Assembly (NCBI GenBank): GCA_030430575.1
Contig: JAUIKF010000002.1
Span: 186,001-250,000, forward strand
DNA from: Bacteroidia bacterium
GTDB lineage: Bacteria > Bacteroidota > Bacteroidia > J057
Reading direction: 5' to 3'
DNA length: 64,000 nt
The number at the start of each line of letters is the position of its first letter. Position 1 is the stretch's first letter. Made by a program: the position numbers and the translations under genes. The notes under the pieces were generated by a model. It ran no database searches and had not been told where the DNA came from. It saw only the letters and a program-made list of their open reading frames with translations. Shown piece by piece: positions 58,446 through 64,000 of this stretch.

Positions 58446-58483
58446 CGAGTGCCATCTAGTTTTGAAAAGGGGACACACAGCTC

Positions 58484-58523
58484 ATAAGACATAACAGGTT
58501 GAGGAAAACCTGTTATGTCTTAT
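58484..58523. repeat. Perfect palindrome before nosY
   Basis: ATAAGACATAACAGGTT and AACCTGTTATGTCTTAT, six-base loop GAGGAA. It contains an in-frame ATG (58515), which is probably not the true nosY start. Confidence 0.9.
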
Positions 58524-58538
58524 CAAACAGAGACCATC

Positions 58539-59321
58539 ATGAACAAAATCCTAAAATATAGCTTTTTTGACCTGGTAAGGAGCCGTTGGATATACATCTA
58601 CTGTGCCTTCTATTTGCTCTTTACTTTCTCTTTACTCTGGCTGAGCAGTGACTTGTCCAAAGTTGTCATCAGCCTGATGAATGTCATGCTGGTGCTGGTA
58701 CCGCTGATCGCTTCCATGTTCAGCATAATGTATTTCTACAATTCGCGAGAGTTCACAGAACTCCTCCTCGCTCAGCCGCTCAAGCGGTCCCATATCTTCA
58801 TCGGCCAATACCTCGGCGTAGCGGGGTCTCTTTCGTTGAGCTTGATCATCGGGATCAGTATCCCCTTTTTGCTCTACGGTATCATCGGTTCTGCTGAAAT
58901 TTGGAACTATTTCACCCTCGTCATCATCGGGATATTTCTTTCCTTTATTTTCTCCGCCATTGCGTTTTTCATCGCCTTGCGCCACGAGAATCGCATCAAA
59001 GGATTTGGCTTGACCATACTTGTATGGCTGTTTTTTGCGGTGATCTACGATGGCTTCTTCTTGTTGGGATTGGTGTTTTTTAATGAATACCCCTTGGAAA
59101 ACTTTACCCTGGCCGCATCTTTTTTTAATCCGATAGACCTTTCCCGTATTTTGATTCTATTGAAACTGGACATCTCTGCCTTGATGGGATTTACGGGAGC
59201 TGTTTTTAGAAAATTATTAGGATCTGGCTTGGGAATGAGCCTTGCCTACCTGTCGCTTGCGCTGTGGGTCATCATCCCTATATGGGGAATTAGGCGTGTG
59301 GCGTTACGGAAAGATTTTTAG
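58539..59321 (+). CDS. nosY: ABC transporter permease NosY
   Basis: 260 residues from the ATG at 58539 (MNKILKYSFFDLVRSRWIYIYCAF). An ATG 24 bp upstream lies in a palindrome and adds eight unrelated residues. About six membrane segments are seen (residues about 12-35, 45-70, 98-120, 130-160, 170-195, 230-255). The FNSREFTELLLAQPLKRSHIF loop (here YNSREF) is typical of NosY. NosY is the membrane part of NosFY. It is the last nos gene; a repeat-rich region follows. Confidence 0.9.
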   Translation: MNKILKYSFFDLVRSRWIYIYCAFYLLFTFSLLWLSSDLSKVVISLMNVMLVLVPLIASMFSIMYFYNSREFTELLLAQPLKRSHIFIGQYLGVAGSLSLSLIIGISIPFLLYGIIGSAEIWNYFTLVIIGIFLSFIFSAIAFFIALRHENRIKGFGLTILVWLFFAVIYDGFFLLGLVFFNEYPLENFTLAASFFNPIDLSRILILLKLDISALMGFTGAVFRKLLGSGLGMSLAYLSLALWVIIPIWGIRRVALRKDF

Positions 59322-59328
59322 GAAAACA

Positions 59329-59367
59329 CAAGTTCAAATTCAAGCGCAAATTCAAGTTCAAGTTCAA
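59329..59367 (+). repeat. 6-bp-period CAAGTT array (left)
   Basis: Hexamers CAAGTT, CAAATT, CAAGCG, CAAATT, CAAGTT, CAAGTT without breaks, 8 bp after the nosY stop. Confidence 0.65.
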
Positions 59368-59410
59368 TACAGTGTAACAGAAGTTTTTGGCCCTTTCCCC
59401 ACAACACAGT

Positions 59411-59517
59411 TGTCATTTCGACCAACGGGAGAAATCTAACAGGCCCTTTCGAGTGGTTATTTCCAGGCTTCTAGACCACACTGTTAGATTTCTCCTCGAA
59501 GACTCGTCGAAATGACA
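59411..59517. repeat. Palindromic element, TGTCATTTCGA ends
   Basis: Arms starting TGTCATTTCGAC and ending GTCGAAATGACA, with AGAAATCTAACAG and CTGTTAGATTTCT inside. Similar in design to 14028-14108. Confidence 0.75.
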
Positions 59518-59534
59518 GCAGAGCTGTTATGCTA

Positions 59535-59562
59535 GAAACTTGAATTTGCGCTTGAACTTCTT
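59535..59562 (-). repeat. 6-bp-period CAAGTT array (right, inverted)
   Basis: Reverse complement of the left array: AACTTG, AATTTG, CGCTTG, AACTTC. Confidence 0.6.
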
Positions 59563-59567
59563 CAGCG

Positions 59568-60941
59568 TTACTTCACCTGAATCTTCTTAGTCAGATGTGC
59601 CCCATCTTCTCTCAACAAACGGGCGATATAAATGCCCGAAGAAAGGGAATTCAAAGATACTTGATGTGTACCTGTTACCTCTTTTTCCCAAGAGAGCATT
59701 TTCCCCTGAATATCCATTATACTCAGACTCACCGCCTCAGTCTGCCCCGTTGCAAGAGATTGGAGGTGAAGTGTTTTCTGTTGCTGATCATAAGAAATTG
59801 CCCATTCCAGGGGTTCCAATTGGTCCTGAATGCCAGTGGAGCCACTTCCTGCATTGATGCGATAGCAGTTCGGCAACGTAGTATTTAACACAAAAATACT
59901 TGAGTCATTGAGCAGGAATAATTGGTAATCAACATATAGCTGCGGAGCAATGTTATAGGAACCTGGAGATGACCAGGTATCGGTCGCTGGATCAAAAATC
60001 TGCAAAAGCGTCTTTCCCGTCATGGTAAACACCTCACCAGGCCCAAACATCCACACCTTATCATCTGGCATCAATAAGCCTTTGGTGAGTTGGCCAGGGA
60101 TCAGCAAGCTATCCGTAGGCGTAGCGGTGGTTCCATCTACTGACACGATGATGGCTTCTTGGGCAAATGACGAACCGTTGTCCCATGTCAAGATGCGACC
60201 ATCGGCCATTTTGACTACTGCCCCTTCGCCAGTATATAGTTTTTGAGCGGGATTGAGATAGGTCAATGACGTAGCGGCGATGTCGAGCAATTGCCCCCCA
60301 GCGCCTGTCAAGAATATTTTACCATTATTCAGGTTCACCATTGGACGTCCCCCCGCATCTAAGGGACCCCAAGTTCCCGTCAACGGTGTCCAACTCATGG
60401 TGTTGGTATTGAACATGGCATAATCGCCATTGGTGGAGGTAAGGAAAATGTTGCCCGCAGGGGTTACAATGGCAGAGATGCCTGTATAGGGAGAACTGCC
60501 AAAGGGAATGGTATCCAAATCCACCCACATCTGGCTGCTCACATCATACATCTCTACACGGTGTGTGCGCTGGGGAAAGCTATCAACGGTAAAAAAGGTC
60601 GTATAGACTTGGCCCCCCATGGAAACGATGTTTCCATTCTGTAAAGTCACCACAGTAGGTCCCACTACCTCTGCATTCAGGTCAGCGCCTGCTGACCAGG
60701 TCTCTTGTACAGGATCATAGATGTAGGATTTGTTGCTGAGCCATATCTTTCCACTAGGCGTCTGCGCGAGTTTTTGTCCACCCCATACCATCACACGCCC
60801 ATCGGGCAGCATCGCTGATCCAGCCAATGTGACACTATCTGGAAAGAAGGCGGTCTCTCGAATCGGAATTTGGCCGTAGCTTTCAGGAATAAGGAGTAAG
60901 AAGCTAAAAAAAAGTGTGGTAAAAGTTGTTAGGAGTTTCAT
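59568..60941 (-). CDS. T9SS-exported kelch/galactose-oxidase-like propeller protein
   Basis: 457 residues with signal peptide (TTLFFSFLLLIPESYGQ). Kelch-like repeats with DGR-x-x-x-x-GG cores: MLPDGRVMVWGGQKL, LQNGNIVSMGGQVY, LNNGKIFLTGAGGQ and MADGRILTWDNG; six or seven blades. The C-terminal 75 residues look like a type A sorting domain (LSIMDIQGKMLSWEKEV, SLSSGIYIARLL, KKIQVK), but the usual PNP motif at its start is replaced by DQQQKTLHL. No oxidase copper ligands are evident. Probably a surface or secreted binding protein. Confidence 0.82.
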   Translation of the reverse strand: MKLLTTFTTLFFSFLLLIPESYGQIPIRETAFFPDSVTLAGSAMLPDGRVMVWGGQKLAQTPSGKIWLSNKSYIYDPVQETWSAGADLNAEVVGPTVVTLQNGNIVSMGGQVYTTFFTVDSFPQRTHRVEMYDVSSQMWVDLDTIPFGSSPYTGISAIVTPAGNIFLTSTNGDYAMFNTNTMSWTPLTGTWGPLDAGGRPMVNLNNGKIFLTGAGGQLLDIAATSLTYLNPAQKLYTGEGAVVKMADGRILTWDNGSSFAQEAIIVSVDGTTATPTDSLLIPGQLTKGLLMPDDKVWMFGPGEVFTMTGKTLLQIFDPATDTWSSPGSYNIAPQLYVDYQLFLLNDSSIFVLNTTLPNCYRINAGSGSTGIQDQLEPLEWAISYDQQQKTLHLQSLATGQTEAVSLSIMDIQGKMLSWEKEVTGTHQVSLNSLSSGIYIARLLREDGAHLTKKIQVK

Positions 60942-61027
60942 AAGCGTTTCTGTTAAATTGATTAAGGGTTTACAGAAGGCAAGCTCATGAATCTTCTCAG
61001 GCCCCTCAATTACCCATTTGGGTAATT

Positions 61028-61600
61028 TTAGGGAATGCCTAAGCGAAATCGTGCAATTTCGCTATACACAGCCCCTTTTGGTGTCAATTCTGACTGCCAC
61101 AACACCAATTCATCTACCGCCAAGTCAGGATTATTCACTTCAATCCCCAACTCGACATACTGCCGTTCGCGCCAGTTTTTGAGGCGGGCGATAGTAATGT
61201 GTGGGACAGGGCTTTTGCGGGTTTGTAGGTGTGGATCAATTTGTTCGTAAAGGAATGTAATGCGCTGAACCAGGTGGCGGAAGGCCTCTGCCTTATGATA
61301 GCGAGTCCAGATCATGCGGGGCTGGGAAGCCTTGGGGGCGAGGTAGAAATCTCGGAAGGTAAGGGTAAATGGGGCAGTGTCTTTCACCCCTTCGCGAATC
61401 ATCGCGACCAGGTTGGGAAGTATTTCCTCCTGCACATTTCCAAAGAAATAGGCCGTGACATGCAGGTTCTCTTGCGGGACCCATCGAACGCCTTGTAGGC
61501 GATCGTTCTGAGCCTTAAGATTAGCTATAGGACTTTTAATCTTCTCTGGGGCAGCAATACCCAGAAATAAGCGCAAGTCATCGACGGATTTCGAAGTCAT
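61028..61600 (-). CDS. thpR: RNA 2',3'-cyclic phosphodiesterase
   Basis: 190 residues of the 2H phosphoesterase family (LigT/ThpR). Both His-x-Thr motifs are seen: NLHVTAYFFG (about 43-51) and VPHITIARLK (about 130-139). ThpR opens 2',3'-cyclic phosphates to 2'-phosphomonoesters in RNA and nucleotides. FLGIAAPEKIK at the N-terminus is a family start. Its first 23 bp overlap the 3' end of the acylphosphatase gene, so they are probably coupled; no functional link between the two is known to me. Confidence 0.9.
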   Translation of the reverse strand: MTSKSVDDLRLFLGIAAPEKIKSPIANLKAQNDRLQGVRWVPQENLHVTAYFFGNVQEEILPNLVAMIREGVKDTAPFTLTFRDFYLAPKASQPRMIWTRYHKAEAFRHLVQRITFLYEQIDPHLQTRKSPVPHITIARLKNWRERQYVELGIEVNNPDLAVDELVLWQSELTPKGAVYSEIARFRLGIP

Positions 61601-61850
61601 GAGGCAAGGTATTAGGATCGGCGGGATGTGCTGAAAGCTGATCTACACGCGCCATCGGCGGGCCTTGGCGGCACCATTGCACAAACTGAAACATAGCTTC
61701 TTCCTCGCCAGCCGCTTCTATCAGAACAGCGCCGTCGGCTTCATTTTGTACCCAGCCTCGAAGGCCCAATGCTAGTGCTTTTTGCTGCGTAGATTTGCGA
61801 AACCAGACGCCTTGTACACGTCCTGAAACACGAATTTGATAACAGATCAT
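61578..61850 (-). CDS. acyP: Acylphosphatase
   Basis: 90 residues, the classic size. Signature RVSGRVQGVWFRKSTQQKA holds the active-site Arg, and GWVQNEADGAVLIEAAGEE the active-site Asn. It hydrolyses acyl phosphates such as acetyl or carbamoyl phosphate in the cytoplasm. The C-terminus overlaps thpR by 23 bp. It is divergent from the phosphosulfolactate synthase homologue, with a 109-bp gap. Confidence 0.92.
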   Translation of the reverse strand: MICYQIRVSGRVQGVWFRKSTQQKALALGLRGWVQNEADGAVLIEAAGEEEAMFQFVQWCRQGPPMARVDQLSAHPADPNTLPHDFEIRR

Positions 61851-61897
61851 GGTGGAAATTTCGAAAAAATAGCCGACTCCATCAATTATTCCGCTTT

Positions 61898-61928
61898 TTT
61901 GAATTTCACCCCCCAGCCCGTACCTTTG
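61898..61928 (+). promoter_or_regulatory. Consensus Bacteroidota promoter of the ComA-like gene
   Basis: TTTG (61898-61901), exactly 19 bp, then TACCTTTG (61921-61928). Transcription should begin near 61935, about 25 bases before the ATG. Confidence 0.85.
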
Positions 61929-61959
61929 CCCCCTTCTGATTTACTTAAATCTTTCTATT

Positions 61960-62724
61960 ATGATAAATTTTAACCTAACTCAACTCCCTGATCGCGATGC
62001 CAAGCCACGTACCAAAGGGATAACCATGGTCATGGATCGTGGATATAGCCTGCGTGAGATTGAGGATTTCCTCAGCGTTTCGAGTGAATATATTGATGTA
62101 GTGAAACTAGGATGGGGAACCTCTGTTGTCACCCCCATTTTGCGTGAGAAACTAGCTTTATACCGCAATGCAGGGATCCCAACTTATTTTGGGGGAACGC
62201 TGCTGGAGTTGTTCTGGATCAGGGGTCAGATCGATGACTACTGTCGCATTTTGGAAGAGTACCAAATGGAATATTTGGAAGTATCAGACGGCTCTGTTGA
62301 TATGGATAGTAAGGAAAAATGCGACCTCATTACGCTGTTGTCCAAAAACTTCAAGGTGTATTCAGAAGTTGGTAGCAAGCACCCAGGTAAGGTCATTCCT
62401 CCTTATATGTGGGTGGAAATGATGCAGGCGGAGTTAGACGCTGGTTCAGTCAAAGTGATCGCAGAAGCGCGGGAGAGTGGTACGGTCGGGATGTTTCACT
62501 CCTCTGGTGCCATCCGTAGTGACCTGATCGAAGAAATTCTACACGGCATTTCTTCCGAAAAAATCCTCTGGGAAGCCCCCCAAAAATCCCAACAAGCATG
62601 GTTTATCAAGCTGATGGGAAGTGATGTGAACCTCGGTAATATCGCTCCAGGCGACGCCCTGCCACTTGAGACGCTGCGTCTCGGTTTGAGAGGTGATACC
62701 TTCCATACGTTTTTGAAGAAGTAG
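61960..62724 (+). CDS. Phosphosulfolactate synthase (ComA) homologue
   Basis: 254 residues, TIM barrel of the ComA family. In methanogens ComA adds sulfite to phosphoenolpyruvate to give phosphosulfolactate, the first step to coenzyme M. Matching stretches are KPRTKGITMVMDRGYSL, IDVVKLGWGTSVV, YFGGTLLE, EYLEVSDGSVDM, and KVYSEVGSKHPGK, with KVIAEARESGT following. Bacteroidota do not make coenzyme M; the reaction may serve sulfolactate or sulfonate (perhaps sulfonolipid) production, or a changed reaction. No comB, comC or other sulfonate gene is near. Starts from a consensus promoter, so it is likely well expressed. Confidence 0.88.
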   Translation: MINFNLTQLPDRDAKPRTKGITMVMDRGYSLREIEDFLSVSSEYIDVVKLGWGTSVVTPILREKLALYRNAGIPTYFGGTLLELFWIRGQIDDYCRILEEYQMEYLEVSDGSVDMDSKEKCDLITLLSKNFKVYSEVGSKHPGKVIPPYMWVEMMQAELDAGSVKVIAEARESGTVGMFHSSGAIRSDLIEEILHGISSEKILWEAPQKSQQAWFIKLMGSDVNLGNIAPGDALPLETLRLGLRGDTFHTFLKK

Positions 62725-62729
62725 AGTCG

Positions 62730-62904
62730 GAGACCGCTCGGCTCGAAGACTCACCTCGCTATCAGACAAAAGCTTTTTTTCTCATTCTCTTGTCTGACAG
62801 CGAGTCTTCGAGCGATCTGACAGCGAAGTCCGTCTTCGGACTGAGCGGTCTGACAGTGAGCGCAGCGAACGGTCTGATAGCGATCCCGAAGGGTGAGCGG
62901 TCTC
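62730..62904. repeat. Complex inverted repeat between convergent genes
   Basis: Outer arms GAGACCGCTC (62730-62739) and GAGCGGTCTC (62895-62904). Inside, GCTCGAAGACTC...CAGACAA (62741-62769) pairs with TTGTCTGACAGCGAGTC (62790-62806) and TTCGAGC. Shorter copies of GGTCTGACAG-like text fill the rest. It ends at the ABC permease stop codon. Confidence 0.75.
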
Positions 62905-64000
62905 CTACTCGCTTCGCAGCGACTCTACAGGATTGGCCCGCGCGGCGCGTAGGGCTTGGTAGACCAGTGTGAGCACCGCTACCCCCAAGGTGATCCCTCC
63001 CCCCAGCACAAAGCTCCAAGGAGACAATCCTATCCGGAAGGCAAATTCGTCCAGGCCGAGCCATTCCTCTGCAAAGTACCACGTCACGCCAAAGGCAACC
63101 GCCATCGAAAGGCAAATCAGGACGATAAAGCTTTTGGAAAGCAATAGCACAATGTCTCCTGCCTCCGCGCCTAGTACCTTGCGGATGCCGATCTCCTTGG
63201 TGCGTTTGGCAACGCTGATTGCGACGATACCAAATAGGCCAAGGCACGCCACAAAAATGGCCAGTACCGCAGCGATGTTGAGTATTCTGCTCATGCGTGC
63301 TTCTTGACGATACATGGCGTCAACCGCCTGATCCACAAAAGTGTAAGAGAATGGATGATTGGGGACTGCCTTTTCCCAGGCTGTTTCTATCCGCTTGAGG
63401 CTCTCGGAGACCTCACTGCTTTTGATGCGCACAGTGGGGACGGGACTCGGATAACGGTTCCAGTTGACGTCATTGGCGAGTTGGAGCATCGGAATAGGGT
63501 TGACGACCAATACCAATGGGTCGATGGGATTGTGAAGCGAAGCAAAATGAAAGTCTTTGATGACACCAATCACTTGAATCTCGTTCCAAGGCTTCGGCAA
63601 GGTCTGCCCAATGGGGGTTTCCCACCCATAGGTCTTCACCATCGTCTCATTGACGATGGCGGCGCGGGTCTCATCAGAGGAGATGTTTTTATCAAAAAAA
63701 CGACCCTTGACCATTTCCATTCCCATTACCTTCAAAAAATCCTCATCTACCGCATTCACCGTAATCCGGCGAAACTGCCCGTCCTCCTCTGTATGCCCCA
63801 GCTGCATCCAGCCTGTCTCATTTAGTCCATAGGAAGAACTCGTAATCCCTTTAATGGTAGGGTCTTGGGATAGTTCTTGGGCCAAACGCTTTGTCGTTTC
63901 TATACCCTCTTCATAGATCGCTGTCAGCCCTACACCTGGGCTTGGACTGGCCGTATAAGGCAAAGTCAAACAGTGTTCTTTGTCAAATCCCAGGTTTTTA
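62905..64000 (-). CDS. ABC transporter permease, MacB/FtsX type (partial, runs off window end)
   Basis: About 365 residues visible; the frame is open to the window edge, so the N-terminus is outside (the residues KNLGFDKEHC just before the edge are typical of the MacB periplasmic core). After this core, FGIVAISVAKRTKEIGIRKVLGAEAGDIVLLL marks the FtsX domain, with membrane segments at about the last 140 residues (three in all), ending ARANPVESLRSE. Bacteroidota encode many such eight-segment permeases with duplicated halves, used for export of peptides or lipoproteins; the substrate cannot be read. The ATPase is not in view. Confidence 0.9.
   Translation of the reverse strand, partial: KNLGFDKEHCLTLPYTASPSPGVGLTAIYEEGIETTKRLAQELSQDPTIKGITSSSYGLNETGWMQLGHTEEDGQFRRITVNAVDEDFLKVMGMEMVKGRFFDKNISSDETRAAIVNETMVKTYGWETPIGQTLPKPWNEIQVIGVIKDFHFASLHNPIDPLVLVVNPIPMLQLANDVNWNRYPSPVPTVRIKSSEVSESLKRIETAWEKAVPNHPFSYTFVDQAVDAMYRQEARMSRILNIAAVLAIFVACLGLFGIVAISVAKRTKEIGIRKVLGAEAGDIVLLLSKSFIVLICLSMAVAFGVTWYFAEEWLGLDEFAFRIGLSPWSFVLGGGITLGVAVLTLVYQALRAARANPVESLRSE

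Larger units (their letters stand above)
59322..59567. other. Convergent gap after nosY made of nested repeats
   Basis: Outermost are hexamer arrays in opposite orientation (59329-59367 and 59535-59562, CAAGTT type). Inside is an imperfect palindrome (59411-59517) with TGTCATTTCGAC-type arms. It probably ends transcription from both sides. Confidence 0.65.

Noticed and set aside
58515-58538. Upstream start for nosY
   Set aside because: The ATG is inside a perfect palindrome and the eight residues it adds do not resemble the family N-terminus.
1-64000. tRNA, rRNA, riboswitch, insertion sequence or prophage
   Set aside because: No cloverleaf-like gap sequence, transposase, integrase or phage protein was seen by eye; a covariance scan (tRNAscan, Rfam) could still reveal a missed small RNA.

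Overview
The window looks like chromosomal DNA of a Bacteroidota bacterium, most likely a Saprospiria-like member (the phylum is well supported, the class is inference). Pointers are three large secreted proteins with type IX secretion (T9SS) C-terminal sorting regions, a SusC/SusD pair, two independent TonB genes, near-absence of Shine-Dalgarno sites, and two promoters that match TTTG-N19-TAnnTTTG exactly (61898 and 43696). No rRNA, tRNA, CRISPR, prophage or insertion sequence is visible. The gene set is mostly housekeeping plus respiration and surface proteins.

Layout. 1-3.2 kb: minus-strand HAD protein (open at the window edge), Ig-like lipoprotein, beta-propeller protein. 3.3-6.3 kb: stand-alone HsdR-N nuclease domain, dapD, scpB, rluB-type pseudouridine synthase. 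6.5-9.8 kb: exbB-exbD-exbD-tonB operon ending in a strong terminator. 10.6-13.8 kb: minus-strand GbsR/MarR regulator, two membrane proteins, DUF2071 protein and SDR protein, mostly translationally coupled. 14.2-19.2 kb: two VWA proteins (the second with 25 copies of a 13-residue charged repeat) and a PhoD-like phosphatase. 19.3-28.3 kb: TonB, radical SAM protein, DUF4173 membrane protein, Dps-like ferritin, Maf, DUF1015, and a GT-C type membrane protein interrupted in frame by a perfect 56-bp palindrome. 28.3-40 kb: Cys-rich protein, Asp-box T9SS protein, Uma2 nuclease, a LamG/PNGase F T9SS protein, SusD, SusC. 40.4-51.6 kb: ThuA lipoprotein, HMG-CoA lyase, MATE pump, rimP-nusA-infB, Nif3-like protein, zinc-ribbon coiled-coil protein, heme-copper-oxidase-like membrane protein. 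51.6-59.3 kb: nitrous oxide respiration: cytochrome c and Rrf2 regulator on the minus strand, then clade II nosZ, a nosB-like membrane gene, nosL, nosD, nosF, nosY. 59.5-64 kb: kelch T9SS protein, thpR, acyP, phosphosulfolactate synthase homologue, and an ABC permease cut by the window end.

How it fits together. The nos cluster has what is needed to make and feed a Sec-exported N2O reductase: NosDFY and NosL for copper-site assembly, a lipoprotein cytochrome c as probable electron donor, and an Rrf2 protein with three cysteines as a possible NO or redox sensor. The ExbBD-TonB operon and second TonB could energise the SusC porin, and the PNGase F-like secreted protein beside SusCD suggests processing of glycoproteins outside the cell.

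The most unusual signal is outside the genes: degenerate arrays with periods of 6, 7 or 8 bp sit directly upstream of many start codons and in convergent gaps, and some are near-copies of each other at distant loci (for example 55163 and 57649; 20471 and 57562). They occur together with several families of palindromic elements, some of which run into coding sequence. I do not recognise the arrays as a described element.
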